Below, in pieces: positions 1 through 6,449 of a stretch of DNA of 11,544 nt. Numbering within the stretch: position 1 is the stretch's first letter; each line of letters begins with the position of its first letter. The notes under the pieces were generated by a model that saw only the letters and a list, made by a program, of their open reading frames with translations, was not told the origin of the DNA and did no database searches. A program made the translations under genes and the position numbers. This DNA is from CAZOOA01 sp964581355 (lineage in GTDB: Bacteria > Bacillota > Dethiobacteria > DTU022 > UBA8154): positions 1 through 11,544 of the forward strand of contig CAZOOA010000085.1 in NCBI GenBank assembly GCA_964581355.1, in the 5' to 3' direction.

Positions 1-444
1 CCGGAAGACAGGCAGCCGGCAGAAGCTGCCACCCGGGGGCCGGAACCCCTGGCCATCCTGGAAATCGAAAAGATCGACCTGGTGATTCCTGTTTACCGGG
101 GGGCGACCCGGGCCAACCTGCGCATCGGGGCGGGCCTGGTGGAAGAGGGCGCTCCTGTCGGGGCCGAGGGAAATATAGTGATCACCGCCCATCGCAGCCA
201 TAATTACGGAATGCAGTTTAACCGCCTGGATGAACTGGCCGTTGGCGACGAGCTGGTCCTGAAATCCAGGTCGGATACTTATCGATATATTGTTGTCGGT
301 ACGGAGGTTGTCCAACCTGACAACCTGGAGGTACTGCAGGGGCGCGCCGGAGAAAAGTGGATCACTTTGATTACCTGCCATCCCCTGTACAGCCCTGATC
401 CGCCGTACCGCCTGGTGGTCCAGGGCCGCCTGAAACAAAGCTAA
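1..444 (+). CDS. Class D-like sortase, 5'-truncated
   Basis: C-terminal 147 residues of a sortase, a membrane-anchored extracellular transpeptidase that cleaves a sorting signal and joins the protein to the cell wall or another acceptor. The frame is open from the first base, so the N-terminus, including the expected membrane anchor, lies outside the window. It reads 'LAILEIEKIDLVIPVYRG', the usual first strands of the sortase barrel. The catalytic residues are visible: His in 'ITAHRSH' (residue ~64 of the fragment), Cys in 'TLITCHP' (~126) and Arg in 'PPYRLVVQG' (~137). The TLxTC form with Arg ten to twelve residues later fits class D/E-like sortases of Firmicutes. No LPxTG-type substrate is visible in the window. 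The stop is 15 bp before the PilZ start, so the two genes are probably co-transcribed. An internal GTG at 82 is not the start because the homologous sequence begins before it. Confidence 0.9.
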   Translation, partial: PEDRQPAEAATRGPEPLAILEIEKIDLVIPVYRGATRANLRIGAGLVEEGAPVGAEGNIVITAHRSHNYGMQFNRLDELAVGDELVLKSRSDTYRYIVVGTEVVQPDNLEVLQGRAGEKWITLITCHPLYSPDPPYRLVVQGRLKQS

Positions 445-458
445 AGGGGTGAGGGAAG

Positions 459-803
459 TTGACACAGGATCAGCGCCGGGATTCTTCCAGACTGGAGATT
501 AAAATCGTCTCCGAGTATATACCTTTGGATGAGAATATGTCCGGGATTACTTACAAGGATGGCTACATTCTCAATATTTCCAGGTCGGGGGCCCTTTATA
601 CGGTGGATGAGCCCCTGGAGCTCGAAGAGGAGATCATGATTTTGTTCAACATCACGCTGCGCGTTACATCCCGGGACCGGGTTATCCCCACGGTGGTCCG
701 GGGAAAACTGGTCCGGGAACACCGGCTTCCCAAAGACAGCCGGTTGAACCTGGGCTATACCTACGGGTTGGAGTTTGACCAGCCTTTTTCGGCTTTATTA
801 TAG
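459..803 (+). CDS. PilZ domain protein (c-di-GMP receptor)
   Basis: A 114-residue stand-alone PilZ domain. PilZ proteins bind cyclic di-GMP and pass the signal on to motility, secretion or exopolysaccharide machinery. Both ligand-binding signatures are visible: an RxxxR motif near the N-terminus ('RRDSSR', residues 6-11) and [D/N]xSxxG in 'NISRSG' (residues 39-44). The rest is beta-rich with a typical late 'YGLEF' strand. The length matches a bare PilZ domain without the YcgR N-terminal domain. The start is TTG at 459, preceded by the purine-rich AAAGGGGTGAGGG. It follows the sortase gene closely, so it is probably in the same transcript. The HD-GYP protein at 3154-4275 would degrade the same second messenger. 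What the PilZ domain acts on cannot be told from the sequence. Confidence 0.82.
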   Translation: MTQDQRRDSSRLEIKIVSEYIPLDENMSGITYKDGYILNISRSGALYTVDEPLELEEEIMILFNITLRVTSRDRVIPTVVRGKLVREHRLPKDSRLNLGYTYGLEFDQPFSALL

Positions 804-824
804 CGGGAGAGAAAAACAGGGGGG

Positions 825-962
825 GTGAAGCGGCCCCGGGAAGAGAGAGACGGGGCGGCAGGGAAAAATCCTTGGCGGGTTGTGTTGGACCTGGTCTATG
901 GAGGTTGTCTGGCCGGATATTTTACAAAATTCAATCATCATTATTATTATTTTATTCCTTAA
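825..962 (+). CDS. Possible 45-residue hypothetical protein
   Basis: A short open frame starting at GTG 825 directly behind a run of seven G and ending with TAA at 960-962. The product starts very basic and acidic ('MKRPREERDG'), then has a hydrophobic stretch of about 15 residues ('VVLDLVYGGCLAGYF'), then an odd His/Tyr-rich tail ('FNHHYYYF') encoded by an AT-rich run. In favour: codon use in the first two thirds resembles the neighbouring genes, and it fills the gap between the PilZ gene and the next terminator. Against: the G-run touches the start codon, so Shine-Dalgarno spacing is poor, and the tail looks like non-coding DNA read by chance. I recognise no family. Confidence 0.28.
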   Translation: MKRPREERDGAAGKNPWRVVLDLVYGGCLAGYFTKFNHHYYYFIP

Positions 963-993
963 AAAAGGGCTTGAGAGGTGCCCCTTTTTTTTT
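961..993 (+). terminator. Terminator-like hairpin after sortase-PilZ
   Basis: AAAAAAGGGC pairs with GCCCCTTTTTT (one bulged C) around a 9-base loop, followed by more T residues (nine T in a row, 985-993). The form fits an intrinsic terminator for the genes ending at 803 or 962. It could also work in the other direction because both arms carry A/T runs. Confidence 0.5.
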
Positions 994-1000
994 GTATAAT
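971..1000 (+). promoter_or_regulatory. Sigma-A-type promoter of yhcX
   Basis: A -35 box TTGAGA (971-976), an 18-bp spacer and a perfect -10 box TATAAT (995-1000), 53 bp upstream of the TTG start of the acetyltransferase-nitrilase gene. The -35 box lies in the loop of the terminator hairpin and the spacer holds its 3' arm, so termination of the upstream transcript and initiation of this one share the same bases. Confidence 0.72.
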
Positions 1001-1053
1001 TAGAGGATAGCACTATTTTCAGCAGGACTTTTTGAAGAAAGGGAGATGGAGAT

Positions 1054-2670
1054 TTGACGGATAAAATTGATTTATCCAAGCTTGAAAAGAAAATAAGCAT
1101 TCGAAACTGCACCAAGGAGGACATCCCGGAGCTGGTGGAGCTTTCAAAGATCTGTTTTCCCAACATGGACCCCTGGGAGCCCGACCAGCTGGAAAGCCAC
1201 ATCGATATTTTCCCCGAGGGGCAGTTCTGCGTGGAGTACGACGGGCAGATTATCGGGTCGTCTTCCAGTTTGATTATCGATTTTAACGAATACAACGACA
1301 AGCATACCTACGACGAAATTACCGATGAAGGCTATATTACCAACCACGACCCCGAGGGCAACTACCTTTACGGGATTTCCATCATGGTCCATCCCGACTT
1401 CCGGCGCTTGATGATCGGGACCCGGCTTTACGAAGCCCGCAAGGAACTGGTCCAGCGCTTGAACTTGAAAAGCATCCTCATCGGGGGGCGGATGCCCTTT
1501 TATTACAAGTATGCCGACCAGATGAGCCCGCGGGAGTACGTGGAGCAGGTCATTCAGCACAAGATTTATGACCCGGTGCTCACCTTTCAGCTGTTAAACG
1601 GGTTTACGCTGAAGCGGGTCAACCCCGATTACCTGGACGATGACCAGGCGTCGATGCAGAATGCCGTGCTGATGGAATGGAACAACGTGGATTACCTGCC
1701 CAAGTCCAGGCGGCTGTACATCCGCGCTTTCCCGGTGCGGATCTGCACGGTGCAGTACATGATGAAAAGGATTGAAAGTTTCGATGAATTCGCCCAGCAG
1801 TGCGAATACTTCATCGATGTCAGTACGGTTTACAATTCCGACTTTGTCCTTTTCCCTGAGACCTTTACCATCCAGCTGCTTTCCTTCCTGGATGAGACCA
1901 TCCCGGGTCGGCAGGTGCAGCGCCTGGCCGAGTTTACCGAGGACTATATCAAGCTGTTTACCGACCTGGCCGTCAAGTACAACGTCAATGTCATCGGCGG
2001 GTCCCATTTCGTGGAAGAAGACGGGTTGATCTACAACGTGGCCTACCTGTTCCGGCGGGACGGGACCATTGAACGGCAGTACAAGCTGCATATCACCCCG
2101 GCGGAAAAGAAGTGGTGGGGCATTCAGCCCGGCAATGAAGTCAACGTTTTCGATACCGACCGGGGGAAAATAGCCATCCTGATCTGCTATGACGTCCAGT
2201 TCCCGGAACTTTGCCGCATTGCGGCCGACCGGGGCGCCAACATCATTTTTACGCCCTTCTGCACCGACGACCGGCAGGGGTACCTGCGCGTGCGCTATTG
2301 TGCCCAGGCCCGGGCCATCGAGAACCAGGTATATACGGTGATAGCTGGGGCTGTGGGCAACCTGACCCACGTGGCCAGGACGGACACCCAGTACGCCCAG
2401 TCGGGGATCTTTTCGCCCTCGGACTTTCCCTTCCCCCGGGACGGCATTGTGGGCGAGTGCAGCGCCAATATCGAGACCATTGTCGTCGGGGAGATCGACC
2501 TGGAAATCCTGCGCCGGAACCGTTCCACCGGGACGGTCACCCAGCTTAAGGACCGGCGCCGGGACCTGTACCAGCTCAAATACACTCCACCGCCTCCCCG
2601 GCTGGAAGAAGAGGAGCCAGAAGAGGAAAAAACCTTTTTTGAACCCGATGGGGCGGGAACGACCTCTTAG
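1054..2670 (+). CDS. yhcX: GNAT acetyltransferase / carbon-nitrogen hydrolase fusion (YhcX type)
   Basis: A 538-residue two-domain cytoplasmic protein, close in length and layout to Bacillus subtilis YhcX (513 residues). Residues ~13-200 are a GNAT N-acetyltransferase; the acetyl-CoA loop appears as 'VHPDFRRLMIGTRL' (112-125). Residues ~228-515 are a nitrilase-superfamily amidohydrolase with the full Glu-Lys-Cys triad: E269 in 'FPET', K344 in 'QYKLH' and C378 in 'LICYD'. The enzyme should hydrolyse an amide or nitrile C-N bond and acetylate an amine, but the substrate is not known for this family. The tail (~519-538) is acidic and low-complexity ('EEEEPEEE'). The start is TTG 1054 behind GGGAGATGGAG. 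It has its own promoter and is followed by a strong hairpin, so it appears to be monocistronic. Confidence 0.92.
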   Translation: MTDKIDLSKLEKKISIRNCTKEDIPELVELSKICFPNMDPWEPDQLESHIDIFPEGQFCVEYDGQIIGSSSSLIIDFNEYNDKHTYDEITDEGYITNHDPEGNYLYGISIMVHPDFRRLMIGTRLYEARKELVQRLNLKSILIGGRMPFYYKYADQMSPREYVEQVIQHKIYDPVLTFQLLNGFTLKRVNPDYLDDDQASMQNAVLMEWNNVDYLPKSRRLYIRAFPVRICTVQYMMKRIESFDEFAQQCEYFIDVSTVYNSDFVLFPETFTIQLLSFLDETIPGRQVQRLAEFTEDYIKLFTDLAVKYNVNVIGGSHFVEEDGLIYNVAYLFRRDGTIERQYKLHITPAEKKWWGIQPGNEVNVFDTDRGKIAILICYDVQFPELCRIAADRGANIIFTPFCTDDRQGYLRVRYCAQARAIENQVYTVIAGAVGNLTHVARTDTQYAQSGIFSPSDFPFPRDGIVGECSANIETIVVGEIDLEILRRNRSTGTVTQLKDRRRDLYQLKYTPPPPRLEEEEPEEEKTFFEPDGAGTTS

Positions 2671-2712
2671 GCCCTTCGCAGCGTAGTCTTGCGCATTTTT
2701 GAACAACAGATA

Positions 2713-2751
2713 AAACCCTGGGGCAGCCAAGTTGCTACCCAGGGTTTCTTG
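2713..2751 (+). terminator. Intrinsic terminator of yhcX
   Basis: A perfect 10-bp stem, AAACCCTGGG (2713-2722) with CCCAGGGTTT (2738-2747), around a 15-base loop that can form a small inner GCA/TGC pair. The stem ends in TTTCTT, a short and interrupted T-tract. It lies 43 bp after the yhcX stop. Confidence 0.7.
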
Positions 2752-2791
2752 CATCTGACAGAAAAAAGGCAAGCTGAAGGCCCTTTTTGCC

Positions 2792-2811
2792 TATCATCTT
2801 TAAGGGTGATA
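2792..2811. promoter_or_regulatory. Palindromic operator-like site, copy 1
   Basis: TATCATCTTTAAGGGTGATA. An imperfect inverted repeat with outer arms TATCA/TGATA, identical to the second copy at 2868-2887 except at two of 20 positions. The size and symmetry fit a dimeric DNA-binding protein. The sequence matches no operator that I know. Confidence 0.45.
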
Positions 2812-2867
2812 CCGCCAAAAGGGTGGTTGATCTGGGTAAACACAAAAAAAAATCCAAAAATGAGAAA

Positions 2868-2887
2868 TATCACCTATAAGGGTGATA
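2868..2887. promoter_or_regulatory. Palindromic operator-like site, copy 2
   Basis: TATCACCTATAAGGGTGATA. It has perfect 7-bp arms, TATCACC and GGTGATA, around a 6-bp centre. The start-to-start distance to copy 1 is 76 bp, about seven helical turns. It lies about 100 bp upstream of the small membrane ORF at 2988, the likeliest regulated gene. A further half-site, AGGGTGAT, occurs at 3118-3125. Confidence 0.5.
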
Positions 2888-2987
2888 GACGAAACCTGGG
2901 GTTGGCAATTAAAATGAGCTTAAATAATTGCTCCAAATCATTATCTTCAAGGAACCGGCTGATATTTGAATTAGAGGTGGTGCTTTA

Positions 2988-3077
2988 GTGGTGGATAGGC
3001 AGACAGGCAGGGTGTTGTTTTTTACCTCATTTATTATTTTATTTGTGATCCTGGCAACATTTTTTTTGACCAAGTGA
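2988..3077 (+). CDS. Small single-helix membrane protein, 29 residues
   Basis: A short frame starting with GTG GTG and ending TGA at 3075-3077. The start at 2988 has a good Shine-Dalgarno site, GAGGTGG (2974-2980), seven bases upstream; the second GTG (2991) is an alternative start. The product has a short polar, basic N-terminus ('VVDRQTGRV'), one strongly hydrophobic segment of about 18 residues ('LFFTSFIILFVILATFF'), and a final Lys. The positive-inside rule predicts the N-terminus in the cytoplasm. This is the form of many small membrane proteins that modulate larger complexes. No family is recognised. The paired palindromes upstream suggest controlled expression. Hydrophobic T-rich DNA can mimic such ORFs, so certainty is limited. 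Confidence 0.45.
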   Translation: MVDRQTGRVLFFTSFIILFVILATFFLTK

Positions 3078-3153
3078 GGGTTGCTTCTCGTCTAAGCGAA
3101 CAGGGCTTTTTCTGTTGAGGGTGATCAGCCCGTGAGAACATTTTACCTTGAAA

Positions 3154-4275
3154 TCATTTTACAAAGGAAGTGATCAAAATCGTGTTGTTCGCGGACAGGT
3201 CGATGGTTTTGTTTTCACTGCCGCCTTCTACTTCAACGACCGGGCGCAGGGGCGCTCCGCTGTGCAGGGCAACCACCCGCCCTTTTTCTCCTGTGCTTAA
3301 CATCACCCGGGTTCCCAGAGGGTAAATGGGGATTTTCCGGGCGAAAACCGTTGCATACTGGTGGTCCAGGTGCTTGATGCTGCTGCTGCCCATGATAATC
3401 TCTGCTCCTTCATGGGGCAGGATGGCCTTCCGGTAGACCCTGTCTGTGGTCAGGGCATCGAAAATATCTGCCGTGGCCAGTATGCTGGCCCAGGGGTGGA
3501 TTTTCTCCCCTTTGAGCTGCTGATAGTACCCGGTGCCGTCTTGTTTTTCATGGTGCTGGCTCACGGCGGCGACAATGTCGCCGCTGATATTTTTGACTTT
3601 TTTCAGGCGCTGGTAGCCGTACCAGGCATGCTGCTTCATGATTTTGAATTCTTCATCGGTCAGGGGGCCGGGCTTTTCCACGATTTCCCTGGGAATATCC
3701 AGCTTGCCGATGTCATGGAGCAGTCCGGCCAGGCTGATCTCTTTTAGCTGCTGGGGGGAATAGTCCAGGAACTTGGCCAGGGTGGTGGCAAAAATGGCCA
3801 CATGGATGGAATGGGAAAAAGTGTAGTTGTCAATGGCCTTTAAAACGGCAATTTGGGGCAATACATAGGGATCTCGCAGGACTTCTTCTGAGATATCCGC
3901 TGCGATTTTGCCTGCCTTTTGCACTTCTGCTTCGTCGATATTTTTCCCTCTCTGGAAGAGCTGCTTCACCGTTTCGAAAGTATTCAGGTATACTTTGCGG
4001 GCGTTTTCGTTAACGGTTTCAGGAAGAGGCTTAATCTCCGCCATGCCAGCTTCCACTTTCATCTCCATAACGGTTGGGCTGATTTCCTGCTCTGATGGAT
4101 CATAGACTAAGCATTCTTCCAGGGAATCAAAGAGTTTCAGGTGTGAAAGGTGCTCTTTTTTCATGGAGGTTCCGGCGGGTATGAGCACCAGCCCTGTCCG
4201 GGGGTGCCGCAGGTCTTCTGCCAGGACCAGGCCGGTAATCAGCTGCTCCACCGGGATCCGAAAGGTTTTTTTCAT
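3154..4275 (-). CDS. HD-GYP domain c-di-GMP phosphodiesterase
   Basis: A 373-residue cytoplasmic protein. Residues ~1-60 are a small N-terminal beta domain ('MKKTFRIPVEQLITGLVLAED') common in soluble HD-GYP proteins. Residues ~145-320 are the HD-GYP domain: H155, the H187-D188 pair in 'LLHDIGK', H216, 'HHEKQDGTGYY' (241-251) and 'ADIFDALTTDRVYRKA' (269-284). These are the metal-binding and catalytic residues of phosphodiesterases that cleave c-di-GMP. The Pro of the name-giving GYP motif is Tyr here (G249-Y250-Y251). Residues ~318-373 form a small C-terminal beta domain ('YPLGTRVMLSTGEKGRVV'), frequent in Firmicute members. There is no receiver or membrane segment, so the input is unclear. 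The start is ATG 4275, with AAGGCGAG upstream. It lies downstream of and on the same strand as the LuxR gene, separated by 198 bp. Confidence 0.9.
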   Translation of the reverse strand: MKKTFRIPVEQLITGLVLAEDLRHPRTGLVLIPAGTSMKKEHLSHLKLFDSLEECLVYDPSEQEISPTVMEMKVEAGMAEIKPLPETVNENARKVYLNTFETVKQLFQRGKNIDEAEVQKAGKIAADISEEVLRDPYVLPQIAVLKAIDNYTFSHSIHVAIFATTLAKFLDYSPQQLKEISLAGLLHDIGKLDIPREIVEKPGPLTDEEFKIMKQHAWYGYQRLKKVKNISGDIVAAVSQHHEKQDGTGYYQQLKGEKIHPWASILATADIFDALTTDRVYRKAILPHEGAEIIMGSSSIKHLDHQYATVFARKIPIYPLGTRVMLSTGEKGRVVALHSGAPLRPVVEVEGGSENKTIDLSANNTILITSFVK

Positions 4276-4394
4276 CTTGCTCGCCTTCTATGCTGTAAGA
4301 TAGAAAAACGTCTGAGAAACGGTCTTTATTCTTCATTTCGATTCATGAACAAACTTCAATTCGTTAAAGCCGCAATCCTTCTTTTTCGAAAAAA

Positions 4395-4400
4395 ATTATA
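4395..4400 (-). promoter_or_regulatory. Possible -10 box for the HD-GYP gene
   Basis: On the minus strand the sequence reads TATAAT, about 120 bp upstream of the HD-GYP start. No acceptable -35 box lies 16-18 bp before it (GTCCTC at 17 bp), and no TG extension precedes it. It is listed because the 198-bp gap to the upstream LuxR gene leaves room for a separate promoter. Confidence 0.25.
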
Positions 4401-4473
4401 GATTAACCCTGCAGCGGGAGGACTGTAACTGGAGAGCCGTGGCGGTTTGTTGAAACAAGTTCTTTGGAGCTAA

Positions 4474-5892
4474 TCAAAGGGGATGGGTATCCTGGTTGTT
4501 TGTCTCCCGGACAGCCAGGGAGAGCAGCTCCCTTTTTTGCGTGACCTGCACTTTCTGGTAGATGTTTTTCAGGTGCGTCTTCAAGGTATTTTCGCTGATA
4601 AAAAGTTCGCCGGCGATTTCCCGGTTGGTCAACCCTTTAAGCACCAGGGAGACAATTTCGATTTCCCGGGGAGTAAGCACGGTGCCTTCCGGCATTCTTT
4701 CCATGATCCTTTCCAGCACACTTTTCTCCGAGGTGTTCTTTTCGTCTTTTTCCTGGATTAGTTTTTCGAAAAAGTCCTTGTTAATCCGTTCGTTGAGCCA
4801 GGGCATCACCAGGGCGGTGAGAAAAATGGAGGCTACAGCGAACATGGCGGCGATGAGATAATAGCTTTCATCCGCCGCGGCCAGCCGGTTGCTGATAATC
4901 CCCCCCATGTAAATGCTGCCGGTCATGGCGGCCAGGGCATAGCCGAAGATGCGAAAAGGGGCGCCGTAGATAAAGGCGATATCGCCCAGCAAAGTCCAGG
5001 CGAAAAGATCGAGAAAGGCAAAGGCCGCTTCGAACAGGGTCTGTGTCATGACAAAATTGGTGCCGGGAGATTCCGCCAGCACGATAAAGGAGACAAAGGC
5101 CAGGCCCAGCAGCGATGCCCCCATGTAGGCGGAAAAGTATCTTTTCAGCCGTTCACCGAAGAAAAACATCACTACCAGCACCAGGATATAGGGGATGTAG
5201 CGGTAGTAGATGAAGAAATAGTCCGGCACTGTTAAAGAGGGGAAGACAACGCTGTACATGATCCCGCTGTTCAGGTAGAGTCCGAAAATGAATAGGCAGA
5301 AGATAAGCATGAAAATCGCAGGGAAAGGGTGCATTTGTTCCGGCTGCGGGGAGTCCTGCTTCATTTCCCGGGGAAAGCGCAGGACCAACAATACGCTGAC
5401 CGCCAGAGGGATGAATGTGCATAATAAAAGCAGGGAGGCAGAGGCAACTTCCGAGAGCAGGTGGAAAAGAATGTAGACAACATTGGACAGGATAATGGTG
5501 CTGGCCATGACTTTTATCCGCCCGACGATGGGGATTCCCTTGGAGTAGGGGTAGCTCCATCCCAGGATAAACAGGGCCGAGGCGGCGCCTTTGACCCCCA
5601 TCGCGAACATCCAGGTGTTGGTGGCAGAGGAGAACCAAAGCAAAGCCGTGCTGGCTGTAAGGGCCACCAGGCTCCAGAGCATGAGTTCTTTCCACAGGGC
5701 TTCTTGCTTTAAGAAAAGCCCTCCCAGCAAAAAAGTAAAAGCATGCACCAGGATAAAAAAGAGGATCAAGGAAGGCGCATCAAGCTGGCGCTCTGCCGAA
5801 ATCGCGGAAAAAACAGGGCCGTGAAAGGGAAAAGACAGCAGCCAGCCAAAGAAGATCCCCTGCGTTCCGATGATGAAGTGATTGCTTTTCAA
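4474..5892 (-). CDS. LuxR-type regulator with 12-helix membrane sensor domain
   Basis: A 472-residue protein. Residues ~8-365 contain about twelve hydrophobic segments in the manner of a major-facilitator transporter, for example 41-61, 127-147, 152-172, 224-245, 281-303 and 343-365. A linker of charged residues (366-402) leads to a LuxR/GerE helix-turn-helix: 'LTPREIEIVSLVLKGLTNREIAGELFISENTLKTHLKNIYQKV' spans 406-448, with the canonical TPRE, G-x-TNREIA and S-x-x-T-x-x-x-H-x-x-x-I-Y positions. It is therefore probably a membrane-bound transcription regulator that senses or transports a ligand. Similar fusions are known in anaerobic Firmicutes and Coriobacteria. The start is TTG 5892 with AAGGAAGCAGG upstream. 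It has its own sigma-A promoter, and its target may be its own locus. Confidence 0.88.
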   Translation of the reverse strand: MKSNHFIIGTQGIFFGWLLSFPFHGPVFSAISAERQLDAPSLILFFILVHAFTFLLGGLFLKQEALWKELMLWSLVALTASTALLWFSSATNTWMFAMGVKGAASALFILGWSYPYSKGIPIVGRIKVMASTIILSNVVYILFHLLSEVASASLLLLCTFIPLAVSVLLVLRFPREMKQDSPQPEQMHPFPAIFMLIFCLFIFGLYLNSGIMYSVVFPSLTVPDYFFIYYRYIPYILVLVVMFFFGERLKRYFSAYMGASLLGLAFVSFIVLAESPGTNFVMTQTLFEAAFAFLDLFAWTLLGDIAFIYGAPFRIFGYALAAMTGSIYMGGIISNRLAAADESYYLIAAMFAVASIFLTALVMPWLNERINKDFFEKLIQEKDEKNTSEKSVLERIMERMPEGTVLTPREIEIVSLVLKGLTNREIAGELFISENTLKTHLKNIYQKVQVTQKRELLSLAVRETNNQDTHPL

Positions 5893-5933
5893 AGGGATTA
5901 CCTGCTTCCTTAATTGAGCACGTTTTAATGTAA

Positions 5934-5962
5934 ATTATAGCACAGCAAGAAAATCTAAACAA
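5934..5962 (-). promoter_or_regulatory. Sigma-A promoter of the LuxR membrane regulator
   Basis: Minus strand: -35 TTGTTT (5957-5962), 17-bp spacer, perfect -10 TATAAT (5934-5939) with a TG one base upstream (TGCTATAAT, an extended -10). It lies 42 bp upstream of the TTG start. Confidence 0.75.
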
Positions 5963-6168
5963 CGGATGTGCAATCGGGAAAAGCTGGAACATAGCCCCTC
6001 AACTCCCTGCAATGTGCTCCATCAAGCTGCCCGGTCACCGGGGAAAACAAGAAAAAAGAAGCTGACAGTGAAGGGGCCGTTGCGGAGTTCGCTGCATATT
6101 CTGAAGTAGCCGTTTTTCTTTTTTTTGCTTTCCATTCCGGAGTTTTTTTTCAATTTTCGGTAAATCCA

Positions 6169-6198
6169 GCAGGAATTTTATGATAAAATGTAGAAATT
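6169..6198 (+). promoter_or_regulatory. Sigma-H (Spo0H)-like promoter
   Basis: GCAGGAATT (6169-6177), a 12-bp spacer, then GTAGAAATT (6190-6198). Bacillus sigma-H sites follow RNAGGAWWW, 11-12 bp, RNNGAATWW; the first box matches fully and the second has one mismatch (A for T). The arrangement closely resembles the spoVG promoter. It points toward the operon beginning at 6654, about 455 bp away plus whatever is missing in the gap. Confidence 0.55.
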
Positions 6199-6289
6199 AT
6201 TGTAGTATAAGAAAAATTTACTGGAATATTATCGGCATAATTTACTCCACTTTTAAAACCCCAGGGCCCTGGAAAGGCAAACCCGTTCC

Positions 6290-6349
6290 AGTTCCCAGTT
6301 CCCAGTTCCCAGTTCCCAGTTCCCAGTTCCCAGTTCCCAGTTCCCAGTT
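6290..6349. repeat. Heptanucleotide tandem repeat (AGTTCCC)n
   Basis: Eight perfect head-to-tail copies of AGTTCCC (6290-6345) plus AGTT, running directly into the N gap. The true copy number is unknown because the assembly breaks inside the array. There are no spacers, so it is not a CRISPR array. The 7-bp unit is not a multiple of three, consistent with non-coding DNA. Confidence 0.97.
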
Positions 6350-6449
6350 NNNNNNNNNNNNNNNNNNNNNNNNNNNNNNNNNNNNNNNNNNNNNNNNNNN
6401 NNNNNNNNNNNNNNNNNNNNNNNNNNNNNNNNNNNNNNNNNNNNNNNNN
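6350..6449. other. Assembly gap (100 N)
   Basis: Exactly 100 N, the usual filler for a scaffold gap of unknown length. The repeat enters from the left and unique sequence resumes at 6450, so the collapsed repeat is the likely cause. Confidence 0.97.

Larger units (their letters stand above)
2671..2987. other. Non-coding stretch between yhcX and a small ORF
   Basis: No convincing gene is seen here. It contains the yhcX terminator (2713-2751), two near-identical 20-bp palindromes (2792-2811 and 2868-2887), a run of nine A between them, and AT-rich DNA up to a Shine-Dalgarno site at 2974-2980. An open frame of about 100 codons across it reads straight through the terminator hairpin and looks accidental. 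I recognise no riboswitch or RNA gene. Confidence 0.6.

Noticed and set aside
1594..2772. Minus-strand open frame of 392 codons opposite yhcX
   Set aside because: Long antisense frames are common opposite G/C-ending codons. The plus strand encodes a complete enzyme with its catalytic triad, and this frame also crosses the terminator.
2689..2988. 99-codon frame after yhcX
   Set aside because: It reads through the terminator hairpin and both palindromes, starts at a weak codon without a ribosome site, and has no protein-like pattern.
4340..4385. Second sigma-H-like site upstream of the HD-GYP gene (minus strand, GAAGGATTG and AACGAATTG)
   Set aside because: Both boxes resemble the consensus, but the spacing is 7 bp instead of 11-12.
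6261..6272. Perfect palindrome CCAGGGCCCTGG
   Set aside because: Only 12 bp with no loop and no T-run; likely chance in G/C-rich sequence, and no second copy was noticed.
6290..6349. CRISPR array
   Set aside because: The 7-bp units are directly joined, with no spacers and no cas genes.
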